Source: Sphingomicrobium sediminis (GTDB lineage: Bacteria > Pseudomonadota > Alphaproteobacteria > Sphingomonadales > Sphingomonadaceae). From it: DNA of 64,000 nt. The notes beneath the pieces were generated by a model, which made no database searches, was not told where the DNA came from, and was given only the letters and a program-made list of their open reading frames with translations. Each line of letters starts with the position of its first letter. Position 1 is the stretch's first letter. Shown here one piece after another: positions 6,422 to 15,442 of this stretch. The stretch spans positions 1,116,001 through 1,180,000 of the forward strand of contig NZ_JAMSHT010000001.1 in the NCBI RefSeq assembly GCF_023805295.1. The letters run 5' to 3'. The position numbers and the translations under genes were made by a program.

Positions 6422-8737
6422 ATGTTCCCCTCGCCCTACCTGTCACTCGTGACCGAATCTCTACCCCAGAACAGCGACAAGCCCGCTTATCTTGCGCATC
6501 TCAATCCGGCCCAGCTCGAGGCTGCGGAAGCGCTGGATGGCGCTGTCCTCATTCTCGCGGGCGCGGGCACGGGCAAGACAGCGACACTCACCGCCCGCCT
6601 CGCCCACCTTATCGCCACCCGCCGCGCCTGGCCGAACCAGATCCTTGCCGTGACCTTCACCAATAAGGCCGCACGCGAGATGAAGGAGCGCGTCGCGCAA
6701 ATCACCAATGGCGCGGTCGACAACATGCCCTGGCTCGGCACTTTCCATAGCGTGTGCGCGCGCATGCTGCGCCGCCATGCCGAGCTGGTGGGCCTCCAGA
6801 ACAATTTCACCATCATCGACACGGACGACCAGCTGCGCCTTTTGAAGCAGTTGATGGAGGCCGAGCGGATCGACGTGAAACGCTGGCCCGCGCGCCAGAT
6901 GGCCGGCCTTATCGACAAGTGGAAGAATAAGGGCCTCACCCCCGACCTTATCGACGCCGCCGATGCCGAGGGCTTCGCCGACGGCAAGGCGCCCAAACTC
7001 TATGCCGACTACCAGGCCCGCCTCCGCGCCGTGAACGCCTGCGACTTTGGCGACCTCCTCCTCCACATGCTCACCATCTTCAAGAAGCATGGCGACGTGC
7101 TGGAGGAATGGCGCAAACGCTTCCGCTACGTCCTCGTCGACGAATATCAGGACACCAATGCGAGCCAGTATGAATGGCTCAAGCTCCTCGCCGCGCCCGA
7201 GAACAATATCTGCTGCGTCGGCGATGACGACCAGTCCATCTACTCCTGGCGCGGCGCGGACGTGACCAACATCTTGCGCTTCGAGCGCGACTTTCCGGGC
7301 GCCAAGATCGTCCGCCTCGAACAGAATTACCGCTCGACCGGCCATATCCTCGCCGCCGCCTCCGGCGTCATCGCCAACAATTCGGGCCGCCTCGGCAAGA
7401 CGCTCTGGACCGAAGCGGGCGATGGCGAGAAAGTTCGCGTCCTCGGCGTCTGGGACGGCCCCGAGGAAGCCCGCCGCGTCGGCGAGGAAATCGAGAACCA
7501 CATCTCCAAAGGCGGCAGCCTCAACGACATCGCCATCCTCGTGCGCGCGCAGCACCAGACGCGCGAATTCGAAGAACGCTTCATCTCGATCGGCATCGAC
7601 TATCAGATTATCGGCGGCTTCCGCTTCTACGAGCGCGCCGAGATCCGCGACGCCATCGCGTACCTGCGCCTCGTCAACCAGCCCGCCGACGACCTCGCCT
7701 TCGACCGCGTCGTCAACCAGCCCAAGCGCGGCCTCGGCGACAAGGCGGTCGCGACCATCCACCAATATGCAAGAGCCGCCGACCTGCCGCTGCTGCTCGC
7801 CGCCGCGCAAATGCTCGACAGCGACGAACTCCAGGCCCGCGCCCGCAATTCGCTCGGCCGCTTCGTCGCCGACATCGCCCGCTGGCGCGGCAAGATTGCC
7901 GAGCTCTCGCCATCCGAACTCATGCAGCTGATCGTCGAGGAAGCCGGCTACACCGCCATGCTCCAGGCCGACAAAAGCGCCGAAGCGCAGGGCCGCCTCG
8001 AAAACCTCTCCGAACTCGCCCGCGCGATGGAGGAATATGACACGCTCGAGAGCTTCCTCGAACATGTCAGCCTCGTTATGGACACCGACCGCGACGCCGA
8101 TGGCGAGCGCGTCACCATCATGACCATCCACGCCGCCAAGGGCCTCGAATTTCCCATCGTCTTCTGCGCCGGCTGGGAAGAAGGCCTCTTCCCCTCGCAG
8201 CGGTCCTTGGACGAAGGCGGCCAGGCCAGCCTCGAGGAAGAGCGCCGCCTGGCCTATGTCGCCATCACCCGCGCGCGGCAAAAGGCGCACATCCTCCACG
8301 CCGCCAACCGCCGCATCTACGGCCAGTGGACCAGCTCCATCCCCTCGCGCTTCGTCGATGAATTACCCGAAGAGCATATTGAGAGCGATGCGACCATGAG
8401 CGGCGGCGAAAGCCTCTGGCGCGCCCAGTTCAGCGCGCAGGACGACCCCTTCGCCCATGTCGCAAGACCCGCCTCACGCGGCCCCGGCTTCCAGCGCGCC
8501 GTCGCCCAGAAAGCCGCCGCCTCCACGCGCACCCGCTCAGCTGGCCCCGCCGACGTCAAGTCGAGCGCCGTGAGCCTCGGCAACAAGGGCCGCGACGATC
8601 TCACCCTCGGCATGCGCGTCTTCCACGGCAAGTTTGGCTACGGCAAGATCACCGCGATCGAAGGCAACAAGCTCGAGATCGACTTCGAGAAAGCCGGGCA
8701 GAAACGCGTGCTGGATAGTTTTGTGACGGTGGGGTGA
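6422..8737 (+). CDS. uvrD: ATP-dependent DNA helicase UvrD/PcrA (superfamily 1)
   Basis: This 771-residue 3'-5' helicase for nucleotide-excision and mismatch repair carries all SF1 motifs: Q-like NPAQLEAAE, Walker A GAGTGKT (47-53), Ia TFTNKAAREMKER, II VDEYQDTN, III DDDQSIYSWRGAD, IV LEQNYRS, V MTIHAAKGLEFP, and VI RLAYVAITRAR. The C-terminus ends in the small Tudor-like module (GMRVFHGKFGYGKI ... LEIDFE) that binds RNA polymerase in PcrA/UvrD. The ATG at 6422 is used; a GTG at 6449 is an alternative, and neither has a clear ribosome-binding site. The upstream DnaA box and GANTC cluster suggest cell-cycle-linked expression. Confidence 0.95.
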   Translation: MFPSPYLSLVTESLPQNSDKPAYLAHLNPAQLEAAEALDGAVLILAGAGTGKTATLTARLAHLIATRRAWPNQILAVTFTNKAAREMKERVAQITNGAVDNMPWLGTFHSVCARMLRRHAELVGLQNNFTIIDTDDQLRLLKQLMEAERIDVKRWPARQMAGLIDKWKNKGLTPDLIDAADAEGFADGKAPKLYADYQARLRAVNACDFGDLLLHMLTIFKKHGDVLEEWRKRFRYVLVDEYQDTNASQYEWLKLLAAPENNICCVGDDDQSIYSWRGADVTNILRFERDFPGAKIVRLEQNYRSTGHILAAASGVIANNSGRLGKTLWTEAGDGEKVRVLGVWDGPEEARRVGEEIENHISKGGSLNDIAILVRAQHQTREFEERFISIGIDYQIIGGFRFYERAEIRDAIAYLRLVNQPADDLAFDRVVNQPKRGLGDKAVATIHQYARAADLPLLLAAAQMLDSDELQARARNSLGRFVADIARWRGKIAELSPSELMQLIVEEAGYTAMLQADKSAEAQGRLENLSELARAMEEYDTLESFLEHVSLVMDTDRDADGERVTIMTIHAAKGLEFPIVFCAGWEEGLFPSQRSLDEGGQASLEEERRLAYVAITRARQKAHILHAANRRIYGQWTSSIPSRFVDELPEEHIESDATMSGGESLWRAQFSAQDDPFAHVARPASRGPGFQRAVAQKAAASTRTRSAGPADVKSSAVSLGNKGRDDLTLGMRVFHGKFGYGKITAIEGNKLEIDFEKAGQKRVLDSFVTVG

Positions 8738-8740
8738 GCC

Positions 8741-9529
8741 TTATTCTGCGCCCAAGTCGGTGATGGTGACGTTGGCGACCTTCCAGCCCGAGCCCACGCG
8801 CTCCATGAAGATCCTTTCGGCTTTCTTTTCGCCGCTCAGCATTTCGGTTTCGTAATAGAGAATCTCGACCCCGTCGGTCGGGCGCTCGACCTTGGTGAGG
8901 ACGCGCTGGAACACCCCGCCCTGGAGCGCGCGGAGCGATACGCCGAAGTCCCACAGCTTGAAGGTGTAGGCATCGCGGAACGTCTCGCTCGCCGCGGCAT
9001 AGCTGGCCTCGGCATCGCCCGCATCGACCAGCGCCATGAAGGCCGTGGCTTCTGCTGCGGACTCCGCCTGCCCCGCAAGGCCTTGTGACGCGACGGGCAC
9101 GGCGGCGTCGGCATCTTCCTGCCGCGGCGCCTCGGCGATGGTGGACACGAAAATGGCGCCTGCGGCGGCCAGGATGGTGATGGACATGAAGATCAATCCT
9201 TTCCGATACCGGACGAAGCGGGAAGTGCCCCGCTCCTCCTGTCCGGCCATGGATCGATCATCGTCGCCGGCCCCCGCGACGACATCCCCCAACGGCTTGT
9301 GCACAAGCGGTTCGGGGTCCGCCTGCTCCGCCTCAGAGAGCAACAGCGCCGCCTCGCGACTGCTCGTCACCTCCAGCTTGCGCCGCGCACTGCGCAGCCG
9401 GTCGTTGATGGCATGATGCGACACGCCGAGCGTGCGCGCCGAAGACTTGGCATCATGCCCCGCAATCAGCAGGCGCAGCGCTTCCTTTTCCTTCTCGGAG
9501 AGCAATGCTGCGGGATCTGCGCCCGCCAT
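8741..9529 (-). CDS. Membrane-bound LuxR-type HTH regulator with C-terminal DUF4019
   Basis: This 262-residue protein has an unusual order. An N-terminal LuxR/GerE helix-turn-helix (about residues 8-60, ALLSEKEKEALRLLIAGHDA ... HHAINDRLRSARRKLEV) is followed by an acidic linker, one transmembrane helix (about 108-128) and a C-terminal extracytoplasmic DUF4019 domain of about 110 residues. DNA-binding, membrane and periplasmic parts in one chain suggest a one-component transmembrane regulator in the style of ToxR or CadC. The ATG at 9529 overlaps the stop of the upstream gene (TGATG). Target and signal are unknown. Confidence 0.75.
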   Translation of the reverse strand: MAGADPAALLSEKEKEALRLLIAGHDAKSSARTLGVSHHAINDRLRSARRKLEVTSSREAALLLSEAEQADPEPLVHKPLGDVVAGAGDDDRSMAGQEERGTSRFVRYRKGLIFMSITILAAAGAIFVSTIAEAPRQEDADAAVPVASQGLAGQAESAAEATAFMALVDAGDAEASYAAASETFRDAYTFKLWDFGVSLRALQGGVFQRVLTKVERPTDGVEILYYETEMLSGEKKAERIFMERVGSGWKVANVTITDLGAE

Positions 9530-9990
9530 CAGTCCGCAGCCCAGACCGCGACCTCTTCGGCACATTCGCGCACCGCTTCCTCGACGCTATCGCAGAGGAA
9601 CCCATCCCCGTCGACCAGCGATTGGAAGCCCGCCGACTTGTCGCTCGTCACCATCCGGATGGGCACGATCTTGCCCACCTCTTCCCACTCATAATGATAG
9701 TGCCGCCGCAGCACGTCGAACACCTTGCCGATCGAATTGCCCCAGCGATAGATCAGGGCGCGCATGTCCATCACCAGCGCGATCGCCTCCATCCGCGCCA
9801 TGCCATGCAGGCATTCGAGCGCGATATAGTCGGCATGCTCGCGCCCCCGCGACCCATCGGGCACCTTGCCATGGAAACTGACCACCCCGATCGCCCAGTC
9901 ACACTTGAACTCGTCCGACCGCACGGACTGCCATCGCGCCTTGATGCCGCGCGGTTTCTTGTAGGGCTTGAGTGGCTTGAGCGTGATCAT
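9529..9990 (-). CDS. Conserved hypothetical protein, 153 aa
   Basis: This is a soluble protein of mixed alpha/beta appearance with no signal peptide and no motif I recognise. It starts MITLKPLKPYKKPRG. It is coupled by a one-base stop/start overlap to the downstream LuxR-DUF4019 regulator and lies 3 bases behind the membrane protein gene upstream, so the three form one transcription unit. Cys residues are present but not in a metal-site spacing. Function unknown. Confidence 0.65.
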   Translation of the reverse strand: MITLKPLKPYKKPRGIKARWQSVRSDEFKCDWAIGVVSFHGKVPDGSRGREHADYIALECLHGMARMEAIALVMDMRALIYRWGNSIGKVFDVLRRHYHYEWEEVGKIVPIRMVTSDKSAGFQSLVDGDGFLCDSVEEAVRECAEEVAVWAAD

Positions 9991-9993
9991 GGT

Positions 9994-10554
9994 CTAGCCG
10001 AGGCTTCGGCTCATCCACGCCAGCGGTACGATCGAGAGCAGCAGGACCACGACCCAGTCGAGCCAGCGTTTGCGGATGAAAAAGACGGCAAAGAGCAGCG
10101 CGATGATGACGATGTCCGCCTGCCGCCGCAACGCATATTGGCCGATCGGTTCGCCGCTGCGGATGACTTCGCTGACATTGAGGACATTGTCGAACACGAC
10201 CGTGAACAGGAACAGGCCCCAGAGATATTTGCTCTGCGCTTCCCAGAAGGCGCGCAAGTCGTGTCCGGCCGGATCGTCCGCATCGGGAAGCGAGGCGCTC
10301 GCCAAGAGGAAGATCAGGACGAGGTTGAAAAAGATGGGCAGGAATTCGCCGATGGTGATGCTGTCGTCCCACGACTGCCCCGCGACCGACCACCAGGCCA
10401 TGATGACACTCATCATGATAAAGAAGGCGAACAGGAGCGGGAGCGGGTCCCAGCGGACCTTGTGGCGCACGCGCAGCAGGCGATGCAGGCTCGTCAGCTG
10501 GTCGGTAATCGCGACCCCGACGATAAGCGATGCGAAGACGATGGCCCCTTCCAT
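9994..10554 (-). CDS. Polytopic membrane protein, 186 aa
   Basis: The protein has about six hydrophobic helices separated by short charged loops, the last carrying the pattern RKRWLDWVVVLLLS. No transporter or enzyme motif is visible. It is the middle gene of a leftward run (11.0 to 8.7 kb) that ends with the membrane-bound LuxR-type regulator, so it may take part in the same membrane signalling unit. That link is inference from spacing only. Confidence 0.6.
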   Translation of the reverse strand: MEGAIVFASLIVGVAITDQLTSLHRLLRVRHKVRWDPLPLLFAFFIMMSVIMAWWSVAGQSWDDSITIGEFLPIFFNLVLIFLLASASLPDADDPAGHDLRAFWEAQSKYLWGLFLFTVVFDNVLNVSEVIRSGEPIGQYALRRQADIVIIALLFAVFFIRKRWLDWVVVLLLSIVPLAWMSRSLG

Positions 10555-10596
10555 GCATGGGACCTTAGCCGCTGCGACCGGGCAGGCAAGCGCCGA

Positions 10597-10998
10597 TCAG
10601 GCGAAGAAACGCGCCTCGCTGCGCTCGCCATGCTTGTCCCCGGTCTCGACTTCGCGCTTGAGGCCGAGCAGGCCGCGGCGCAGGCGGCGATAGGGGATGA
10701 TCCACTCGCTGGCTCCGGCATAGCTTTCGGCATGGACGCGGATCGCCTTGGTCGCGCCGTCGGGCATTTCGGCCTCGAGGTCGACGGCATCCACCACCGC
10801 CACGGCGCGGACGATGCCGCCGCGCGCGAGCGCCGCCAATTCTTCTTCCACGGCCTCGATATGGCCCGGCGCTTCCACTCCCTTGGGATCGCCGCCCACC
10901 ATCACCGCGCCGAACGGCGCAAATTTGCGATCGCCTTCCAGGCGACCGGCTGCTTCGGCTACGCAAAAATCGATCAACGGTTCGAGACTCAGCCCCAT
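10597..10998 (-). CDS. Conserved hypothetical protein, 133 aa
   Basis: This is a small soluble protein beginning MGLSLEPLIDFCVAEAAGRL. The second ATG (10998) is chosen because GGGAGG lies 9 bases before it, whereas the first ATG abuts that sequence. I do not recognise the family; the alternating hydrophobic pattern in the middle suggests a compact alpha/beta fold. It is preceded by a short AT-rich stretch (11008-11060) that probably holds its promoter. Confidence 0.6.
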   Translation of the reverse strand: MGLSLEPLIDFCVAEAAGRLEGDRKFAPFGAVMVGGDPKGVEAPGHIEAVEEELAALARGGIVRAVAVVDAVDLEAEMPDGATKAIRVHAESYAGASEWIIPYRRLRRGLLGLKREVETGDKHGERSEARFFA

Positions 10999-11069
10999 TG
11001 CCTTCATCCTCCCGAAGGCAACTTATATAACTTTTGTTAACTAAATGCGAGTTAAGGGTTTCATAACGG

Positions 11070-13055
11070 TTATTTGGCCGGCTCGTAGACATATTCGTGC
11101 TGGGCATCGCGCAGCACCAACGTGCCGTCGACCAACTGGTAGCCCAGCCCGCGAACGAAGCCCGGCGCGATCACCACGAAGCTGGTCGAACCGTCATCTT
11201 CTTCCTTGGTCGCCAGTTCGACCCGCATGGTCGGCAGGTTGAAGAAGACGCGCTCGCCATCCCTGTCGACCGTCAGCTCACCGAGCACATCGTTGGAATA
11301 ACGATCGGCCAGCACGGCGGCCGCTTCGGCGGCGGGCGGGATAGCGAGGTCTTCCCAGAATTTGGGCAAGTCCTCCTTGCGCCGCTCGACAGAGCGATCG
11401 ACATCGTCTGCCGCATCCTCGTCGGCATCGAACGCCAGTTCGAAGAAGCGGTCGAAGCTTTCGGCGATGAGGCCGGTGCCATGGCTCGCATTGGTCAGCA
11501 TGATGATGGCGACGTTGCGTTCGGGAATGACGAGATAGTTGCTCTGGTATCCAAAGGTCGACCCACCGTGGAAGGTCGTCTTGAGCCCGCCTTCATCGCC
11601 CATCATCACGCCCATGCCATAGGCACTGTCGGCGCCCATCTTCACCTGCGGCGCACGGCGGGCCAGCACGGCCTCGGCCGGCATGATGCGGTTGCCGGCG
11701 GCGTCGAGTCCCGCCGTCTGCTCGTTGCGGACATAGTCGGCGAAATCCTCGATGCTGGCCCACAGCGCGCCCGCCGGGCGGACCGGCAACAGCGTGCGGT
11801 TGGGATCGAGCGGTTCACGCCCTGCTACGCCCTCGCGATTGAACCCGTGCGGCGCGGCAAAATTGCCGTCGGCAAGCACGTCGTCGATCGCGAAATGGAC
11901 ATTTCCCATGCCAAGCGGGCCGAACACCCGCTCCTCCATCGCGAGATCGTAGGCGGCGCCCACTTCCATCTCGGGATGGAGGATCGCGCCGGCAACATAG
12001 CCCGCCGCCGAGGCGATGATGTTGTTATACTGGAAAAGCTCGCCAAACTCGGTGGTCGGCTGGGTCTGCGACAGGATCGCGAAGGTGTTGCTCGCCGGCT
12101 GCTCCTCTGTTTGCGAGAAGATCCATTCATAATCGTTGCGCGGCAGGCCGGTGCAGGCGCAGATAAGATGCTTGACCAGCACCTCCTTGGAGGTCTCCTC
12201 GTCGCCGAGGCGGAAATCGGGCATGTATTGCTGGACCGGCGCGTCATAGTCGACCAGCCCGTCCTCGGCCATCGTGCCGATGAGCAGGGTCGTCATGCCC
12301 TTGGTATTGGAGCCGACCATGAAGAGCGTGTCGGTGTCGACCGGCTCGCCCGTTTCCAGATCCTTGACGCCCAGCCCGGCCTGATACTTCACCACGCCAT
12401 CCTCGATGACCGCGACCGCCGCGCCGGGGACTTCGAGCTTGTCCATCGCATCGACAATGAAGTCGGTCCATTCGCCGAACAGTTCGGCGTCCATTGCCGC
12501 CATTTCATTCTCGACGAGGCTTTGCTCCTCGTAATCGGTCGGCTTCAGCCCCTGGTTCCACTCGGCCAGCTGCGACCCCCGGCGACTGGCGGTGGGGATG
12601 AAAACCTTGGCGATGATCACCGACCACTCGCCATCCTTCTGCAGCGCTGCGGCTTGTGCGACGCGCTGTTCGGCGGGCGGGAAAGCATAGGTCTTTACCA
12701 ATGCCCCGTCCCAGCCGCCATTGGCGGGCTGCTCGGCCGATTGGACTGGCTCCAGTGCGAAGTCGGGATCGACAATGGCCCAGGCGGCAGCGATGGCGGC
12801 CTCGCCATCTTCCGCGCCTTCGATTTCCAGATAATTGAGGACCGTATCGCCCTCGGGAAGCGTGAAGACATAGCGACCGTCGACAATCTCAAGCGTCCAG
12901 TCGTCGGGGATGACATAGGCAACACCGCGCGGCGTGACCTGTGCGCTTTCCTCCACCGCTACCGGGGCGATGGCGTCCTGCGCGGCGGCGGGCATGGCGA
13001 TGGGCGCGGTGCTCGCGGCAAGCAGGGTCAGGAAGGCAAGGCGTTTACTGGTCAT
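11070..13055 (-). CDS. Secreted serine hydrolase, class C beta-lactamase / PBP4*-like fold
   Basis: This 661-residue protein has a clear signal peptide (about residues 1-25, ending PAAAQ). After an unknown N-terminal domain of about 180 residues comes the serine beta-lactamase-like domain. It has SNTK as the SxxK nucleophile motif, YNN in the ELFQYNN segment as YxN, and HGG in HGGSTFGYQ at the KTG position. A C-terminal domain of about 120 residues follows (DUF3471-like position). Such proteins are periplasmic esterases, D-aminopeptidases or peptidases acting on D-amino-acid or small ester substrates. They are rarely true beta-lactamases, and the HGG third motif supports that. It stands alone on its strand. 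Confidence 0.85.
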   Translation of the reverse strand: MTSKRLAFLTLLAASTAPIAMPAAAQDAIAPVAVEESAQVTPRGVAYVIPDDWTLEIVDGRYVFTLPEGDTVLNYLEIEGAEDGEAAIAAAWAIVDPDFALEPVQSAEQPANGGWDGALVKTYAFPPAEQRVAQAAALQKDGEWSVIIAKVFIPTASRRGSQLAEWNQGLKPTDYEEQSLVENEMAAMDAELFGEWTDFIVDAMDKLEVPGAAVAVIEDGVVKYQAGLGVKDLETGEPVDTDTLFMVGSNTKGMTTLLIGTMAEDGLVDYDAPVQQYMPDFRLGDEETSKEVLVKHLICACTGLPRNDYEWIFSQTEEQPASNTFAILSQTQPTTEFGELFQYNNIIASAAGYVAGAILHPEMEVGAAYDLAMEERVFGPLGMGNVHFAIDDVLADGNFAAPHGFNREGVAGREPLDPNRTLLPVRPAGALWASIEDFADYVRNEQTAGLDAAGNRIMPAEAVLARRAPQVKMGADSAYGMGVMMGDEGGLKTTFHGGSTFGYQSNYLVIPERNVAIIMLTNASHGTGLIAESFDRFFELAFDADEDAADDVDRSVERRKEDLPKFWEDLAIPPAAEAAAVLADRYSNDVLGELTVDRDGERVFFNLPTMRVELATKEEDDGSTSFVVIAPGFVRGLGYQLVDGTLVLRDAQHEYVYEPAK

Positions 13056-13136
13056 GTCGTATCGTCCCCTCTTGTCGATGTTCGCGCGAGAGGATCGCGG
13101 TCCGGGGAGCTGGGGTCAAACCCGTTTCGACTAATG

Positions 13137-13174
13137 AAAAAGGACGGGGGCCGCATCCGGCCGCCCGCCCTTTT
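13137..13174 (-). terminator. Rho-independent terminator after the 70-aa ORF
   Basis: A GC-rich stem with two small mismatches is flanked by AAAA on the left and TTTT on the right. It lies 27 bases beyond the stop of the minus-strand gene at 13201, with the run of T on that strand. Confidence 0.6.
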
Positions 13175-13200
13175 CATTGGGTTGGATTGCGCTTGGTGCG

Positions 13201-13413
13201 CTAGGCCATCTCGGCCTGCGCGGCGCGCATTTCCGCCTTGCGCTCTTCTTCGGCGGCGCGGAGCTTGTCCGCTGCTACGGCACGATTGACGAGCTTTTCC
13301 CAGCTGGCGGCGGCGCGTTCGTGGCGTTCTTTCACCTTCACAAGGTCCGAAGCATCGGCCTTGGCGCGCTCTTCTTCCATACGTTCGATCAGAAATTCGA
13401 TCTGATGGGCCAA
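13201..13413 (-). CDS. Small coiled-coil protein, 70 aa, TTG start
   Basis: This 70-residue protein is rich in Glu, Lys, Arg and Ala with a heptad-like pattern, almost certainly a single long helix or coiled coil. The frame has no ATG near the natural start; a TTG at 13413 preceded by GTAGGAG is the best start and gives a protein beginning (M)AHQIEFLIERMEEER. A terminator follows. Small proteins of this kind are common hypotheticals in sphingomonads. No function is assigned. Confidence 0.6.
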   Translation of the reverse strand: MAHQIEFLIERMEEERAKADASDLVKVKERHERAAASWEKLVNRAVAADKLRAAEEERKAEMRAAQAEMA

Positions 13414-13725
13414 ATTGGGTCTCCTACGGTCTTGAGCGACCGGTTGGACCCGGCCGCATTGGGGTCGGGTGTTCAGCTGACGCGAACGAGCGTGATGGTC
13501 GTGAAAAGCGTCTCGCTGATGGGGGTGTTCGCCAGAATCGTCCCAGAAGCCCGAGGGGGCAGGATGGCGCGGCGCCGATCGATGGGGGACATTCGAGCGA
13601 TAGTGGCGATCTTGTAGGACATTACGCGAAAAAACGCAAAAAACCGCCATTTCCGCCGCTTTCGTCACGCCATCGCAACATGGATTGCCCGAAAATCGCC
13701 TCATTTGGCCCCGGAGGCGTGCGAA
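13414..13725. other. 312-base gap with no supported gene
   Basis: A 39-codon plus-strand frame exists here (ATG near 13498) but has no ribosome-binding site or recognisable content. Three GANTC sites sit close together at the right edge (about 13721-13747), partly inside the end of the serine hydrolase gene. A 7-bp inverted repeat GCGAATC/GATTCGC lies at the same edge. I see nothing else. Confidence 0.4.
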
Positions 13726-14970
13726 TCACCCTGCGGATTCGCCCGATTCTCCAAGGCGCAGCCAGTCCTGCGGCTCCAGTCCGTAGACCATGTCGAAGAG
13801 CAGGAATGGCAGGCCATGCGGCTTGCTCACCGAGCTGTTCCAGAGCGCCACGACACCGAATTTGCGCTCGGGGTCAAACAGGATCGTGCCGCGATAGCCA
13901 TCGACCCCGCCGCGATGCCCGACGACATGATGGCCGGCATAATCATATTGCCGCCAGCCAAGCCCGTAACGCGCATCCGAAAGTCGCTCGCGATAGCGCC
14001 GCATCCGCCGCATCTCGCTCGGCGTGTTGACCAGCGGCTCATGCGCCTCGCCCAGCATTTCGGCCGTCAGCACATCGGGGAACAGGCCCATCTGCGCCTG
14101 CATCCACAAGGTGAGGTCGACAATGTCACTATTCACCCCGCCCGCCGCCGGGACGCGATAATAGCTGTCGGTCAGCGCAATCTCGCGGGCACCGGCATTA
14201 TGCGGATGCGCCCAGTCCGGCGCGCTCGTCAGCCCCTCGAGGCTAGCATTGGCACTATCCATACCGAGCGGTGCGAAGAGACGATGCTGGAGCGCAGCCT
14301 CATAGGTTTCGCCCGTGACTTTCTCGACCGCTTCGGAGGCGGCATCGAAGGCGACATTCTGGTAGCTCCAGCAGGTGCCGACCGGGCAGATTTGCGGCAG
14401 GTCCCCCAAGGAACGGCGAATTTCGTCGGCATCGCCGCCATCTTCCAGCCGGTCGTCATAGGCGTTGCGCCACAGCCCCAGGCGATGGCTCAACACGTCG
14501 CGCATCCGCGCCTCGAACTGCGTCCCGCCCTCGAGCTGCAGCGTATTCGAATAATGGGTGACGCTATGGTCGAGGTCGAAGTCGGTTTCGGCATCGAGCT
14601 TGGCCGCCATCGTGCCCGCCACGCCCTTGGACAGCGAGGCCCAGCGGAACATCGTCGCGGTCGTGACCGGTTCGCCCGACCCAGCGACGGTCTCGCCAAA
14701 TCCCTTGATGTAAGCGATTTCGCCATTTTCGACGACGCCGATGGCCAGGCCGACCATGCCACGCTCGTCCATCAGCCGGTCGATGTCCTGCTCAAGTCGA
14801 TCATAATCGACGCCATCGGTCCGCGCTGGCGCGGCCTGCAGCGGCACCGTGACGATGCGTTCGCCGCGCAGCTCGTCCGCAGCGGCGTCCTCGCCCTCGC
14901 TCCAACTGGCAAGTGCGGTACCCAACATGGCAAGCACCCCGACGGCGCCCATCGTAACCTTCCACCCCAT
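13726..14970 (-). CDS. Exported serine hydrolase, beta-lactamase-like (class C / D-alanyl-type)
   Basis: This 414-residue protein has an N-terminal hydrophobic segment (VTMGAVGVLAMLGTALA) that acts as a signal peptide or anchor. The catalytic motifs of the penicillin-binding-protein-like fold are present: SLSK as SxxK, YQN as YxN in SYQNVAFD, and HRG in HRGGVDGYRG in place of KTG. The HRG variant is common in EstB/PBP4*-type hydrolases. It is likely periplasmic. The ATG at 14970 has GAGGGG immediately upstream and is preferred to a longer frame. It is the second such hydrolase in 4 kb, but the two are only distantly alike and have separate promoters. Confidence 0.85.
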   Translation of the reverse strand: MGWKVTMGAVGVLAMLGTALASWSEGEDAAADELRGERIVTVPLQAAPARTDGVDYDRLEQDIDRLMDERGMVGLAIGVVENGEIAYIKGFGETVAGSGEPVTTATMFRWASLSKGVAGTMAAKLDAETDFDLDHSVTHYSNTLQLEGGTQFEARMRDVLSHRLGLWRNAYDDRLEDGGDADEIRRSLGDLPQICPVGTCWSYQNVAFDAASEAVEKVTGETYEAALQHRLFAPLGMDSANASLEGLTSAPDWAHPHNAGAREIALTDSYYRVPAAGGVNSDIVDLTLWMQAQMGLFPDVLTAEMLGEAHEPLVNTPSEMRRMRRYRERLSDARYGLGWRQYDYAGHHVVGHRGGVDGYRGTILFDPERKFGVVALWNSSVSKPHGLPFLLFDMVYGLEPQDWLRLGESGESAG

Positions 14971-15116
14971 AGCCCCCTCAATGTTGCTTGGGTCGCAAAT
15001 TGGCAAGCGTGACAAAGAGGTTTCGCAGCCGTATCGGAACGGTTCACCGCAAGGCTGGCGATGCCGCGCTCGCGCGCTTATGAAGGCCGCAACAACCGGA
15101 AGGACTTGGAGCCCAG

Positions 15117-15428
15117 ATGCGTTTCCTGAACACTTTGCTGTGGATCCTGCTGGCCGTCGCGCTGGCCGTATTCGCGACCGCCAACTGGCATGACGTCATG
15201 ATCGACCTGTGGGGCGACATGCGCATGGCCATCAAGCTGCCGCTGCTGCTGGCCGTCGCCTTCGGCCTCGGTCTCGTGCCGACGCTCGTCTATTATCGCG
15301 CCAAGGTCTGGCGCATTGAACGGCGATTGAAGCAGAGCGAGCGCAACCTTGCCGCGCATCCGACGACGCCCCCGCCCCCATCCGCACCCGCGCGCGAGCG
15401 TCCGGTGGAACCCGACAGTCCCTTCTAG
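15117..15428 (+). CDS. lapA: LapA-domain membrane protein (DUF1049)
   Basis: This 103-residue inner-membrane protein has two hydrophobic helices (about 4-24 and 40-62) joined by a short loop (ATANWHDVMIDLWG), then a basic helical segment and a Pro-rich cytoplasmic tail. This is the LapA/YciS layout; in enterobacteria LapA works with LapB in control of lipopolysaccharide synthesis. In alphaproteobacteria lapA usually follows ihfB; here ihfB is 15 kb away and on the other strand. pyrF follows after 14 bases, so they are probably cotranscribed. Confidence 0.85.
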   Translation: MRFLNTLLWILLAVALAVFATANWHDVMIDLWGDMRMAIKLPLLLAVAFGLGLVPTLVYYRAKVWRIERRLKQSERNLAAHPTTPPPPSAPARERPVEPDSPF

Positions 15429-15442
15429 GCGTTAGCAGCATC

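Noticed and set aside
6461-8299. 612-codon minus-strand frame
   Set aside because: It lies opposite uvrD, whose helicase motifs are all intact; the opposite frame has no recognisable domain.
11025-11060. TTAA repeats as a CtrA box
   Set aside because: The spacing between the TTAA half sites is 11 bases, not the 7 of the CtrA consensus.
11097-13289. 730-codon open frame on the plus strand
   Set aside because: It is antisense to the serine hydrolase gene, has no ribosome-binding site and shows His/Arg/Gly-rich mirror composition typical of high-GC shadows.
15036-15062. GGAAC as EcfG promoter before lapA
   Set aside because: No GTT at the right distance downstream.
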